From Hymenobacter yonginensis (GTDB taxonomy: Bacteria; Bacteroidota; Bacteroidia; Cytophagales; Hymenobacteraceae), in assembly GCF_027625995.1 (NCBI RefSeq), contig NZ_CP115396.1, forward strand, positions 558,001 to 622,000: a DNA stretch of 64,000 nucleotides, read 5' to 3'. Every line of letters starts with the position of its first letter. Within the stretch, counting starts at the first letter, position 1. The notes below the pieces were generated by a model. That model saw only the letters and a program-made list of their open reading frames with translations. It was not told where the DNA came from and made no database searches. The translations under genes and the position numbers were made by a program. Below, one piece after another: positions 33,552-43,653 of the stretch.

Positions 33552-34112
33552 CTAACTACTGCACCGGTAGATAATGATGGTTTTGCGGTCGGCTAAAAAG
33601 CCAATAAACCGATACGCATTCATGGCGGAACTACCTCCGCTTAAGCTATGGGCGAATAAAGCAGGCTCTATACTGCCCGCTACTGCAGTAAATGGTCCGC
33701 TGCTGATAAATGTGGAATCATGGGCGAAAGTCACCCGTGAAAGGGTTGTATCAGTAGCCACCTCGTGCAGAATATGCTGATAAACAGAAGCCGGAACCTC
33801 AATTCGTGCGCAGGCGCTGTAGTCGCCGTGTTGGTCAGGGTAGCTTGCATCTTTATCTGTGATGCGACCATCCTCGGGAAAAGGGAAAGAGGTGATTTGG
33901 TGAAATTCTTTCTCGTAAAATTCGTCGGTCGGATAGAATGCAGTGTATATAAAGTAGCCTGCTATCAGGTAAATAGTTATGGGCAAAAACAGAAACAACC
34001 TAGCTGCTTTTCGGGAACGTTTGATCAACCAGTGGTAAACGCCCCAGCAGATGCTTAACGGTCCGATCAGCAGTAAACAGACTGCGAGCAGAAGTATCAA
34101 TAAAAGACTCAT
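33552..34112 (-). CDS. Hypothetical two-helix membrane protein
   Basis: A 186-residue protein with two N-terminal membrane helices (about 2-25 and 38-58) and an extracytoplasmic domain of about 120 residues (ACARIEVPASVYQHILHEVA, SLSGGSSAMNAYRFIGFL). The coding is visibly less GC-rich than the neighbouring genes. Its ATG (34110-34112) lies two bases after the marC stop, so it is translated from the marC transcript. No family recognised. Confidence 0.55.
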   Translation of the reverse strand: MSLLLILLLAVCLLLIGPLSICWGVYHWLIKRSRKAARLFLFLPITIYLIAGYFIYTAFYPTDEFYEKEFHQITSFPFPEDGRITDKDASYPDQHGDYSACARIEVPASVYQHILHEVATDTTLSRVTFAHDSTFISSGPFTAVAGSIEPALFAHSLSGGSSAMNAYRFIGFLADRKTIIIYRCSS

Positions 34113-34114
34113 TG

Positions 34115-34741
34115 CTACCGGCTCAGCCCCGGAAACAGCGCTATAATAGCCGTAGCCATAAAATTAACGCCGATAGCCAGCGTCAGGAAGCCCATGATGC
34201 GAGCCAGCGCCGCCATGCCGGGCCGCCCCAGAAACCGCGTAAGCCTGAGCGACGACATCAGGATGATGTAGGCCGCCAGCGCCACCAGCACAAAGCCCAG
34301 CACAATCAGGCCCATGTCGGAGTAGCTAAGCTTGCCCGTAAACAGGCCGATGCACACGGCCATGGAGCCCGGCCCCGAAAGCATGGGCATGGCTAGCGGC
34401 GTGAAGCTGATGTCGTTTTTGTGCATGCTTTCCTCTAGCGTTTCCTCCGACACCTTGGCCCGGTTGCCGCCTGGCGTGAGCAGGTCGAAGGCCGAGCGCA
34501 TGAGCAGGATGCCGCCCGCAATGCGCAGGTGGTGGATATTGATGCCGAAGAAGTTGAGTACGTATTGTCCCGCAAAAAACGACACCATGAGCACGCCCAC
34601 CATGTACAGGCAGGCCTTGAGGCCGATGTTGGCGCGTTCGGCCGGCGTGTCTTCCTCGGTCAGGGTCAGGAATACCGGCATGGCCCCAAAGGGGTTCACA
34701 ACCGAGAACAGCGTGGTAAAAGTGGCGAGCAGTATCTCCAT
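34115..34741 (-). CDS. MarC-family integral membrane protein
   Basis: A 208-residue protein with about six helices. The N-terminus (LLATFTTLFSVVNPFGAMPVFL), the centre SFTPLAMPMLSGPGSM and the C-terminal FLTLAIGVNFMATAI are characteristic of MarC/UPF0056 proteins, whose transport role is still unproven. TACCTTTA at 34764-34771 is the likely -7 element. It is the first gene of a two-gene unit with the membrane protein downstream. Confidence 0.9.
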   Translation of the reverse strand: MEILLATFTTLFSVVNPFGAMPVFLTLTEEDTPAERANIGLKACLYMVGVLMVSFFAGQYVLNFFGINIHHLRIAGGILLMRSAFDLLTPGGNRAKVSEETLEESMHKNDISFTPLAMPMLSGPGSMAVCIGLFTGKLSYSDMGLIVLGFVLVALAAYIILMSSLRLTRFLGRPGMAALARIMGFLTLAIGVNFMATAIIALFPGLSR

Positions 34742-34897
34742 GGGCCGGGCGTGTAGCTACGGGTAAAGGTACGAGCCTTTGAGAATCAGCAAGCAGGGAA
34801 AATGCTATGTTTATGCCTCAACCGTAGCCCGGGCAGCCCGTAGAAGCAATTCCCCGGCAGGCCTATCCTGTTTTTCCCTCTCTCTCGTTCCGCTCGC

Positions 34898-35458
34898 ATG
34901 AATACCACGCTTCCTCCCACCGTGGCGGCCGCCGACGCCGCTGCTGCCACCGAAACCCCTCTGGTGGGCATTATTATGGGTTCCCAGTCAGACCTGAAGA
35001 CCATGTCGGCGGCGGCCGAGCTGCTGCGCCAGTTCAACGTGCCCTATGAAATTACACTGGTTTCGGCGCACCGCACGCCGCACCGGCTGGTAGAATACGC
35101 CGAAACGGCCCGTAAGCGTGGCCTGCGCGTGATTATTGCCGGTGGGGGCGGGGCGGCCCATCTGCCCGGTATGGTGGCGGCTTTCACCACGCTGCCCGTC
35201 ATTGGCGTGCCCATCAACTCGGCGGCCTCCATCCACGGCCTCGACTCCATCCTGTCGATGCTGCAGATGCCGGCCGGGGTGCCCGTGGCTACCGTGGCCC
35301 TCGATGGGGCCGCCAACGCCGCCGTGCTGGCCACCCAGATGCTGGCTCTCAGCAATGCCCGCCTGCACGATGTACTGGAAAAATACCGTGCTTCGCTGAA
35401 AGACAAAGTGATGCGCACCATCGAGGAGCTGCGAAAAGGCGGCTTCAACGACGAATAG
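34898..35458 (+). CDS. purE: 5-(carboxyamino)imidazole ribonucleotide mutase
   Basis: A 186-residue class I PurE. Key motifs: GIIMGSQSDLKTM, SAHRTPHRL, IIAGGGGAAHLPGM, and GLDSILSMLQMPAGVPVATV. It converts N5-CAIR to CAIR in purine synthesis. The first twenty residues are an Ala-rich extension relative to family starts. No purK is adjacent. The endonuclease/exonuclease/phosphatase gene begins 50 bases downstream on the same strand. Confidence 0.95.
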   Translation: MNTTLPPTVAAADAAAATETPLVGIIMGSQSDLKTMSAAAELLRQFNVPYEITLVSAHRTPHRLVEYAETARKRGLRVIIAGGGGAAHLPGMVAAFTTLPVIGVPINSAASIHGLDSILSMLQMPAGVPVATVALDGAANAAVLATQMLALSNARLHDVLEKYRASLKDKVMRTIEELRKGGFNDE

Positions 35459-35508
35459 TTACCCTGCCTGCTCTCCCGCCGATTCCCTTCCACACCTTTT
35501 CTGCTCTG

Positions 35509-36681
35509 ATGCCTGATTTCGACTCGTTGCCTTGGTGGCTCACTACCATTCATGGCCTGGTAATGCTCCTGACGCTGGCCAGCATTGTGGCCACCGTGCT
35601 GCCGCTGCTGCGCGCCACCGCCTGGTGGATCCGGGTGTTCGACTTCCCGCGTCTGCAGATTGTAGCCGTAACCCTGCTTACGATGTTAGGGGCAGTGCTG
35701 CTGGGCTGGCACCTGCTGCCGGGCTGGGGCGGCGTAGCGGCGCTGGTGCTGATGGGGGCAGCCGTGGTGTATCAGTTCTTCCGGATTGTGCCCTACACCC
35801 CGCTGGTGAAAAAACAGGTGGGCGACAGCACGCTCAAAGACGGCAAGCGCCACCTGAGCCTGGTAATGATGAACGTACTGCAGTACAACAAGCAAGGCAA
35901 GAAGGCACTGCAGGCCATTCAGAAGATGGACCCCGATATCATCATGGCCGTGGAAACCGACCAGTGGTGGTACGAGCAGCTGAAGCCGCTGGAAGAAACG
36001 CACCCCTACACCTGCCATGAACCGCTCGACAACACCTACGGCCTGTTGTTTTTCTCTCGTTTGAAGCTCGACAGCTGCGCCATCAAGTATCTACTCGACG
36101 ATGACGTGCCCAGCCTGCATACCCGCGTGCAGCTCGCCGACGGCAACACCTGGGTGCAGGTGTACGGCCTGCATCCCAAGCCGCCAGCACCGGCTGAGTC
36201 CAAAACCAGCACCAAGCGCGACGCCGAATTGCTGCTGGTCGGCAAGGCTATCGACAAAAAGGACGAGCCCACCATCGTATTCGGTGATATGAACGACGTG
36301 GCCTGGTCGCATACTTCCGAGCTGTTCCGGCGCATCAGCGGCCTCATGGACCCGCGCGTGGGCCGCGGCCTGCTGCCCACTTTCCACGCCGACCATTACC
36401 TGCTGCGCTGGCCCCTGGACCACGTGTTTGTGTCGGCCCACTTCAAGGTCGATGACATGGAGCGCCTGCCCTACGTCGGCTCCGACCACTTCCCCATCTA
36501 CATCAAGCTCAGCTACGAGCCCCACGACAAGGAGGAACAGGAAGAAAACTGCGAGGAAGCCGACGCCGACGACCACGCCGAAGCCACCGAGAAGATAAAG
36601 GAAGGCTTCGAGGAAGAAGACGAAGAGGAAACCGAGGAAGCCGAAAACCCGGAAAAGGCTCAAAAGGAACTGACTACTTAG
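35509..36681 (+). CDS. Membrane-anchored endonuclease/exonuclease/phosphatase family protein
   Basis: A 390-residue protein. Three N-terminal helices (about 12-32, 45-65, 70-90) are followed by an EEP domain. Catalytic elements: IIMAVETDQWW, VYGLHPKPP, VFGDMNDVAW, WPLDHVFV and VGSDHFPIYI. The last roughly 60 residues are extremely Glu/Asp-rich. The family hydrolyses phosphodiesters (DNA, lipids); the membrane anchor suggests a lipid or extracytoplasmic substrate. Likely co-transcribed with purE. A 31-bp perfect palindrome follows. Confidence 0.82.
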   Translation: MPDFDSLPWWLTTIHGLVMLLTLASIVATVLPLLRATAWWIRVFDFPRLQIVAVTLLTMLGAVLLGWHLLPGWGGVAALVLMGAAVVYQFFRIVPYTPLVKKQVGDSTLKDGKRHLSLVMMNVLQYNKQGKKALQAIQKMDPDIIMAVETDQWWYEQLKPLEETHPYTCHEPLDNTYGLLFFSRLKLDSCAIKYLLDDDVPSLHTRVQLADGNTWVQVYGLHPKPPAPAESKTSTKRDAELLLVGKAIDKKDEPTIVFGDMNDVAWSHTSELFRRISGLMDPRVGRGLLPTFHADHYLLRWPLDHVFVSAHFKVDDMERLPYVGSDHFPIYIKLSYEPHDKEEQEENCEEADADDHAEATEKIKEGFEEEDEEETEEAENPEKAQKELTT

Positions 36682-36719
36682 CGAGGCGACTGCAAACCGC
36701 AAATCCTCAGCAGACAGCT

Positions 36720-36783
36720 AGCAAGGCCAGTAACGCAAACAGCCCAGGCAAGTGCCTGGGCTGTTTGCGTTACTGGCCTTGCT
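36720..36783. repeat. Perfect palindrome with 31-bp arms
   Basis: Arm 36720-36750 (AGCAAGGCCAGTAACGCAAA...) and 36753-36783 are exact complements with a two-base gap. It could form a cruciform or a very strong RNA hairpin after the exonuclease gene; there is no T-run. Confidence 0.92.
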
Positions 36784-36955
36784 GTAAATCGACTGGCGGA
36801 TGGCGGTCTGGTAGGTGAGGTAGCGGCCGGGAATCTTCCGCTCCGTTACGACGCACTTATGCAGAATCAGGCGGCCGCCGACGTTCAGGCCCGCCGCAGT
36901 ACCGGTGCCGGCAGTAGCCGCTAAGTGGCGGAAGACAGCCCGGCTACAAAACAGA
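36784..36955. other. Gap of uncertain content between palindrome and dnaK terminator
   Basis: A minus-strand frame reads through here (GRLILHKCVVTERKIPGRYL) to an end inside the palindrome. It resembles the tail of a protein but has no good start or relative that I know. It may be a gene remnant. Confidence 0.25.
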
Positions 36956-36990
36956 AAAGGCCCGGAGCAAGCTGCTCCGGGCCTTTCCAT
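36956..36990 (-). terminator. Terminator of dnaK
   Basis: A perfect 14-bp stem AAAGGCCCGGAGCA / TGCTCCGGGCCTTT with a three-base loop; the minus strand continues TTTTCTG. Confidence 0.9.
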
Positions 36991-37017
36991 TATCAACAAT
37001 CAGCGCTGATCAGCGAT

Positions 37018-38961
<1,944 letters not shown>

Positions 38962-39410
38962 CTGAATGGTTATCGGTTAGGAGTTGGAGTGTCAGGTTGT
39001 AGGATGCGAATTGCTCGCGTCGGGGGAGTTACAAGACGCGTACCAGCCCGAAAAACGGCCTCTGTTCGTGACAGATTGTCATTTTGGGCAAAGCTGGGTC
39101 GTTCTTTCCGGACGGTCTGACTTCTACGGGAAAATCACCGTGGGGATTTCCTGACAGGCGGGCAGGAGCAATACTGGCGACGGTCACCTGCGGTGTGGCC
39201 TCGTTATGGAGAAGCTGTTTAGTAAGTCTAAAAATTTCAGGGAAGTCATGCACAGCATGTGGCCCAGCAAGCCAGTTCCGAAGCATAACGGTCTGCTGAC
39301 TTCTAAACAGCTTCACTGCCTGCTTGATCGGCTCCGATTCATGTTGCCGCGCCTTTCCCAACTTTTTATACCTTACTCCGCGTTGCCACTCTCGCTCTGC
39401 GCACCACTAA
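38962..39410. other. 449-bp non-coding gap between dnaK and the AraC gene
   Basis: No credible gene. It contains the palindrome TGACA-GAT-TGTCA at 39069-39081 on the dnaK side. Further right is an imperfect inverted repeat GAAGCTGTTTAGTAAGTC (39211-39228) with GACTTCTAAACAGCTTC at 39298-39314. Both divergent promoters must lie here; no perfect TAnnTTTG stands out. Confidence 0.6.
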
Positions 39411-40208
39411 ATGAATCATCTGAGTAAGGAAACCTATCTGGGCACTACCGAACACAAGTTTAGTAGCGGGCAGGGCGTTTCGGTGATTGAGGCGGAGTAC
39501 AAGCAGAAGGTTTCGGAGAACTGGCACTCGCACCAGAACGCGCACATCACGCTGTTTCTGAAGGGCGGGACTCTCGAAAAAAGGCGGCACGAAACCCACG
39601 CCGTGCACCCGGGCTCCGTGCTGTTCTACCACAGCGACGAACTACATCTAAATCAGGAGACCCTGTTCCCGTCGAAAAACATCAACGTGGAGTTTGATGA
39701 ATACTTTCTGAAAACCCACGGCATTACCGAGGAGCAGCTTCAGCAAGGTGCTGCTAATTTGGTTAAGACACAGCTTCTGGTTCTGAGGATGTACAAAGAG
39801 TCGTTGGTGAAGGATGCATTTTCGGATGATTCCATCAAGATGCTGCTTGCCGACTACGCTGCGGATGCGAATTTTGCGCAACGGTTTGTGCACAACCCTC
39901 AATGGGTGAGTAGTTTGTTTGAGTTGCTGAATGATTGTTGGAATGAAAACCCTAGCTTGGGGCAGCTGTCAGCAACACTTGGTATCAGTCCGGTTTCCAT
40001 TTCGAAGCACTTCCCCCGATACTTTGGCTGCACCTACGGCGAGTATATGCGGCGCTTAAAGATTAGCCGCTCGCTGGGGCTGCTGGCCCGGCCGGCTCAT
40101 TCCCTGACGGAAGTGGCTCTGGAGTGCGGTTTCGCCGACCAGAGCCATTTTATCCGGACGTTCAAAGAGCAAACCCGTTTTCTGCCCAAGGATTTCAGGA
40201 AGTTGTAA
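39411..40208 (+). CDS. AraC-family transcriptional regulator
   Basis: A 265-residue regulator. The N-terminal cupin-like half (NWHSHQNAHITLFLKGGTL, PGSVLFYHSDELH) is the ligand sensor. The C-terminal third has two helix-turn-helix motifs (SLGQLSATLGISPVSISKHF and SLTEVALECGFADQSHFIRT), ending FKEQTRFLPKDFRKL. The ligand is unknown, and no transport or metabolic operon lies beside it to suggest one. Monocistronic. Confidence 0.9.
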   Translation: MNHLSKETYLGTTEHKFSSGQGVSVIEAEYKQKVSENWHSHQNAHITLFLKGGTLEKRRHETHAVHPGSVLFYHSDELHLNQETLFPSKNINVEFDEYFLKTHGITEEQLQQGAANLVKTQLLVLRMYKESLVKDAFSDDSIKMLLADYAADANFAQRFVHNPQWVSSLFELLNDCWNENPSLGQLSATLGISPVSISKHFPRYFGCTYGEYMRRLKISRSLGLLARPAHSLTEVALECGFADQSHFIRTFKEQTRFLPKDFRKL

Positions 40209-40480
40209 CGGGAGTTCGGCTGGCGAACAGCCGGCTGGGGGCAACCCGGCCGATGAGCCGATGAGCTTCCCGGCTATGTGGTTAAAGCGCCCGGGGGGCC
40301 ATGCAATGAAGGTGATGCTTCACCGGCGTGGCATTTATGATAGCGCGGGATAAACCGGGCGCGGCGGCCAAACACCAGGAAACGGGCGCGGTGAAAAAAT
40401 AAAGGGGAGGCTAATTTCATTCTATTTCTGGCCGTCGGTAAGGGGCACATTTGTCGCAACAACCCCTAACCCGTACTCCC
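40209..40480. other. 272-bp gap with nested inverted repeats
   Basis: No gene seen. GCGCCCGG near 40287 pairs with CCGGGCGC near 40356, and between them GCCATGC pairs with GCGTGGC. It probably holds the AraC terminator and the CPBP promoter; the latter does not match the consensus well. Confidence 0.45.
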
Positions 40481-41371
40481 ATGAGCGCTGCATCTTTTAA
40501 ACAGAGGGTATTGAGCACGTCGATAGCCAGAATATTCGGTGGCATACTGATTTGCTTCGTGGTATTTATCCTGGCCCAACAGCTCGCCGCCAACCTCTTC
40601 GATGTATTTCCTGTCGACAGAAACTCCCGCAACCTCATCAAAGGGCTGATTTCTTCCGCGGCCGTAGTCTGGACTTACCGCAGCTTCTACGGGCGCATCG
40701 AGCGCCGGGCCGTTACGGAACTGTCGCTGAGCCGCTGGGGCAGGACTATTGGCACCGGACTGGCACTGGGCGCGGCTCTGCAAGGTCTGACTATCCTGGT
40801 CGTTGCGTTGCTTGGCAAGGTGCAGGTGGTAGCCGTGAAGCCGGCGGCCAGCGTACTGATTCCCCTGTCAGTGGCTTTCTCGGTGGCTATTTTTGAGGAA
40901 GTGCTGCTGCGCGGTATCCTGTTCAGAATTGCGGAAGAAAAGCTGGGCAGCTACTGGGCCCTGGCCATTTCAGCACTCGTTTTCGGACTGCTGCACCTGG
41001 CCAATCCGGGCAGTACGCTGTTGTCGGGACTGTGTGTGGTGGTGGCCGGGGCGGTGTTCGGCTTAGCCTACGTGGCTACCCGCAACCTATGGTTCCCAAT
41101 TGCCATTCACTTCGCCTGGAATTTTGTGCAGTCAGGCATTTTTGGGGCCGTGACTTCCGGCAATGAAAAAACCAGCAGCCTGCTCACCACGAACCTCATG
41201 GGGCATCCGCTGCTAACCGGGGGCGCGTTTGGGCCGGAGGCCAGCTTCCAGGCCGTGTTGCTGCTGCTACTGGCCGCCGCGCTGCTGCAGCAAAAAGCCA
41301 AACGCAACCTGATTATTCCACGCCGGAACCACAAGCCCGCTGCCTCCGCCGAGGTTGTGTTGGCAGGGTAG
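40481..41371 (+). CDS. CPBP family intramembrane metalloprotease
   Basis: A 297-residue membrane protein with about eight helices carrying the three CPBP/Abi motifs: FEEVLLRGILF (EExxxR), LVFGLLHLANPG (FxxxH) and IHFAWNFVQ (HxxxN). The family includes CAAX-type proteases and immunity proteins against bacteriocins; here there is no bacteriocin gene nearby. ATG 40481 was chosen, since the longer TTG reading has no support. Confidence 0.9.
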   Translation: MSAASFKQRVLSTSIARIFGGILICFVVFILAQQLAANLFDVFPVDRNSRNLIKGLISSAAVVWTYRSFYGRIERRAVTELSLSRWGRTIGTGLALGAALQGLTILVVALLGKVQVVAVKPAASVLIPLSVAFSVAIFEEVLLRGILFRIAEEKLGSYWALAISALVFGLLHLANPGSTLLSGLCVVVAGAVFGLAYVATRNLWFPIAIHFAWNFVQSGIFGAVTSGNEKTSSLLTTNLMGHPLLTGGAFGPEASFQAVLLLLLAAALLQQKAKRNLIIPRRNHKPAASAEVVLAG

Positions 41372-41405
41372 CTCAGTCCGGTTTCTGCGGCTCGTATGAT
41401 AGCAT

Positions 41406-41442
41406 AAAAAAAGCCCTGTCGACGCCGGCAGAGCTTTTTTTG
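41406..41442. terminator. Bidirectional terminator
   Basis: Stem AAAGCCCTGTCG / CGGCAGAGCTTT with two mismatches, seven As on the left and seven Ts on the right. The next minus-strand stop in a coding-like frame is at 41459, eighteen bases away. Confidence 0.85.
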
Positions 41443-41458
41443 TGAGGCGGATGACAAG

Positions 41459-41605
41459 TTATTTCACTGCCGGCACTTTCTTAAACTGCCGCGCCTTGCC
41501 GGGCAGCGTTTTCTCCCGTTCCTGGCCCAGCGCCGCAACTGGCTCGGGTACCCAGTGGTGACGGCCGCCGGCGCGCTCAACGAACCGGTGCGTGGCGGCT
41601 ACACC
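41459..41605 (-). pseudogene. Coding-like remnant ending next to the terminator
   Basis: Minus-strand reading of 48 codons, open from a TAG to TAA at 41459-41461, containing ERAGGRHHWVPEPVAAL and ending ARQFKKVPAVK. It has no start codon. It overlaps the end of the hydrolase gene in another frame. It may be the true C-terminus of the hydrolase after a frameshift, or a leftover of a lost gene. Confidence 0.35.
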
Positions 41606-42527
41606 AGTGGGCTACTCTACGTTTCCAAAGCACCTGATGCTTCCACCAGTACGGCTCGTGGCCAGAACCCACAAAATCTTGCCGCTGCTTGGGGCCGGCC
41701 AGTGCCGCGAAAATGGCGTCGGTTTCCGGGCGGGTCACGCGCGGGTCGGCGGTGCCCCAGAGCAGCAGGGTGGGCGTGCTGACTTGGGCGGCGTAGCGCG
41801 TGGCGTCGAGGTCGAAAGCCCAGAAGTTGTTGGCCAGGCCACCCCACAGCACCAGCAAGTTGGCCATCGGGAAGGGCGGCACGTGCATGGAGCGGAAGCG
41901 GCTTTGCGCGGTCTGCAGCATCGAGCCGTAGGGGCACTCCAGGATATTGGCGGCGGGCCGGACGCCCAACTCAGCTTCGGCGCGCAGCGTGGCCACGGCC
42001 CCCATGGAGTTGGCGTAGATGAACACCGGGCCGGGTTGCTGCTGCAGCCAGCGCACGGCCGTGGCTACGTCGGCGGCTTCGTGGTGGCCCACGGTGCAGA
42101 CGTTGCCCGCTGAGCCGCCGTTGCCGGCAAAGTCGGTGAGCAGCACGTTGTAGCCGAGGCTACGGAAGTAGCCGGCTTCGGTCAGGAGTTTGCTTTTGCA
42201 ACTGGTATAGCCGTGAAACAGGGCCACGGTGCCGCGCGCCCGGGGCACCGTGGCGTACCAGGTTTCCAGCCACCCGTTAGGGCTGCTGAGGTACACCGTG
42301 CGGTATGGGAAAGCCGGCCGCTGCTGGTTGACAGGCTTGGGGTTTTTGATACCCGTGAGCAGAATGCCCACTTTCTGCAGCGCCGTCAGCTGCTCCGGGT
42401 TATCGGTGTGGGAGCCGGCTTCAGTGGTAAAATGCGTGAAGCGCCAGGCGTGGAAGAACGCCACGGCGTTTAGGGATAGGGCTGCCAGCAAGAGACAGAC
42501 GAGGAGCCGTTTTAGGATAGGGGGCAT
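41577..42527 (-). CDS. Alpha/beta hydrolase, membrane anchored
   Basis: A 316-residue hydrolase with one N-terminal helix (LKRLLVCLLLAALSLNAVAFF). Oxyanion region LFHGYTSCKSKLL, nucleophile serine in YANSMGAVATL (AxSxG rather than GxSxG), Asp in LLWGTADPRV and His in VGSGHEPYW. It resembles BAAT/lysophospholipase-type esterases; the substrate is unknown. The terminal WCSRHAPVR looks atypical and the adjacent frame continues plausibly, so the last residues may be affected by a frameshift. ATG 42527 was chosen at the helix start; the long upstream frame overlaps the pseudouridine synthase. Confidence 0.78.
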   Translation of the reverse strand: MPPILKRLLVCLLLAALSLNAVAFFHAWRFTHFTTEAGSHTDNPEQLTALQKVGILLTGIKNPKPVNQQRPAFPYRTVYLSSPNGWLETWYATVPRARGTVALFHGYTSCKSKLLTEAGYFRSLGYNVLLTDFAGNGGSAGNVCTVGHHEAADVATAVRWLQQQPGPVFIYANSMGAVATLRAEAELGVRPAANILECPYGSMLQTAQSRFRSMHVPPFPMANLLVLWGGLANNFWAFDLDATRYAAQVSTPTLLLWGTADPRVTRPETDAIFAALAGPKQRQDFVGSGHEPYWWKHQVLWKRRVAHWCSRHAPVR

Positions 42528-42579
42528 GTATAAAGCTAGCTTTAGCGCTAATAGCACGCTCGGTAAGGAGTGTCGGCTA

Positions 42580-43485
42580 CTAGCCGCGGCTGCTACGGCC
42601 GCCACCGGCCGAACCGGGCTTGCGCCCCACCGTGCCCCGCCCCGCCGATTTTGGGCCGGGCTTGCTGCCGGTTTTGCCGGGCGAGGCGTTTTTGGGCTTG
42701 CCGTTGGAGGGCTTGGCGCTGAACGTGCCCGGCCGGCCGGCCCCGCGACCATCGGCGCCGCCGGGTTTGGCACCGCTCTGGCCGCCAAACCCGCCCCGGT
42801 TGTAGCCGCCGGCGCTGTTCTGGCCGGTTTTGCTGTTGGCCGGGCGCACGCCGCCGGGCCAGTATTCCGAGGTTTTGGTGGTGGGCTTGTAGGTGCCGGC
42901 GGCGGCCGTCTGGGCGGCCATGTCTTCACGCAGGGCCTGCACTTCCACTTCGGTCAACTCGCGCCACTGGCCGGGCTGCAGCTCCGCTACGGCCAGATCG
43001 GCGATGCTGGAGCGCACGAGGCGCAGAGTGGGGAAGCCCACGGCGGCCGTCATCTTGCGCACCTGCCGGTTCATGCCCTGCGAAATCCGGATTTGTACCC
43101 AGCTGGTGGGAATGGCGGCCCGAAAGCGCACCGGCTTGCTGCGTTCCCACAGCTCGGGCGCCTCCGGCAGCAACGCCACCTCGGCCGGGCTGGTGTAGCC
43201 GGTTTTCAGGTCGACGCCGCGGCGCAGGTTTTCCAGCGCGGCCTCGGTCGGAATGCCTTCCACCTGCGCCCAGTACGTTTTCGGCACCTTGAAGCGCGGC
43301 TCCGACAGGCGGTGTTGCAACTGCTTATCGTCAGTGAGCAGCACGAGGCCCTCGGAATCGTAGTCCAGCCGGCCTACCGGATAAATGTCGGGTACGGCCA
43401 CGAAATCCTTAAGCGTTTTGCGCCCGGCTTCGTCGGTGAACTGAGTGAGGACTTCGTAGGGCTTGTTGAGCAGAATGTAACGCAT
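42580..43485 (-). CDS. rluE: RluE-type 23S rRNA pseudouridine synthase with long basic tail
   Basis: A 301-residue protein. Residues 1-190 are a RsuA/RluE-family catalytic domain: RYILLNKPYEVLTQF, the catalytic Asp in PVGRLDYDSEGLVLLT, and SQGMNRQVRKMTAAVGFPTLRL. The last 110 residues are low-complexity Gly/Ser/Lys/Arg/Pro, probably disordered and RNA-binding. E. coli RluE modifies U2457 of 23S rRNA; the exact site here is inferred. The start is immediately after TACCTTTGCGCC, so the mRNA is predicted to be leaderless. Confidence 0.85.
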   Translation of the reverse strand: MRYILLNKPYEVLTQFTDEAGRKTLKDFVAVPDIYPVGRLDYDSEGLVLLTDDKQLQHRLSEPRFKVPKTYWAQVEGIPTEAALENLRRGVDLKTGYTSPAEVALLPEAPELWERSKPVRFRAAIPTSWVQIRISQGMNRQVRKMTAAVGFPTLRLVRSSIADLAVAELQPGQWRELTEVEVQALREDMAAQTAAAGTYKPTTKTSEYWPGGVRPANSKTGQNSAGGYNRGGFGGQSGAKPGGADGRGAGRPGTFSAKPSNGKPKNASPGKTGSKPGPKSAGRGTVGRKPGSAGGGRSSRG

Positions 43486-43489
43486 GGCG

Positions 43490-43497
43490 CAAAGGTA
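43490..43497 (-). promoter_or_regulatory. -7 element TACCTTTG of rluE, leaderless geometry
   Basis: The minus strand reads TACCTTTGCGCCATG, identical from the element through the start codon to the MFS gene at 1349. Confidence 0.72.
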
Positions 43498-43539
43498 CCA
43501 CGCATTATTGCGTCAGAGTATGTGCCGGCTATAGAACAA

Positions 43540-43641
43540 TGTAGAGACGCGACACTTCGCGTCTCGTCGTTGGGGATGTTGTTCAGTAAGCGAGGGGCCT
43601 AGACCGTTCAACGACGAGACGCAAAATATTGCGCCTCTACG
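43540..43641. repeat. Family B twin-hairpin repeat, copy 1
   Basis: The left arm TGTAGAGACGCGACACTTCG... with CGTCTCGTCGTTG, and the right arm from 43607 to 43640 with CAACGACGAGACGCAAAATA... are inverted. Each arm also folds on itself (GAGACGCG...CGCGTCTC). It lies between rluE and the VWA-like gene. Other copies: 47758-47865 and 59922-60065. Confidence 0.82.
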
Positions 43642-43653
43642 CCGTTCAAAACA

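Noticed and set aside
40481-41371. CPBP protease as an immunity gene for the C39 exporter's product
   Set aside because: It lies 20 kb from the exporter, with unrelated genes between; family membership alone does not support the link.
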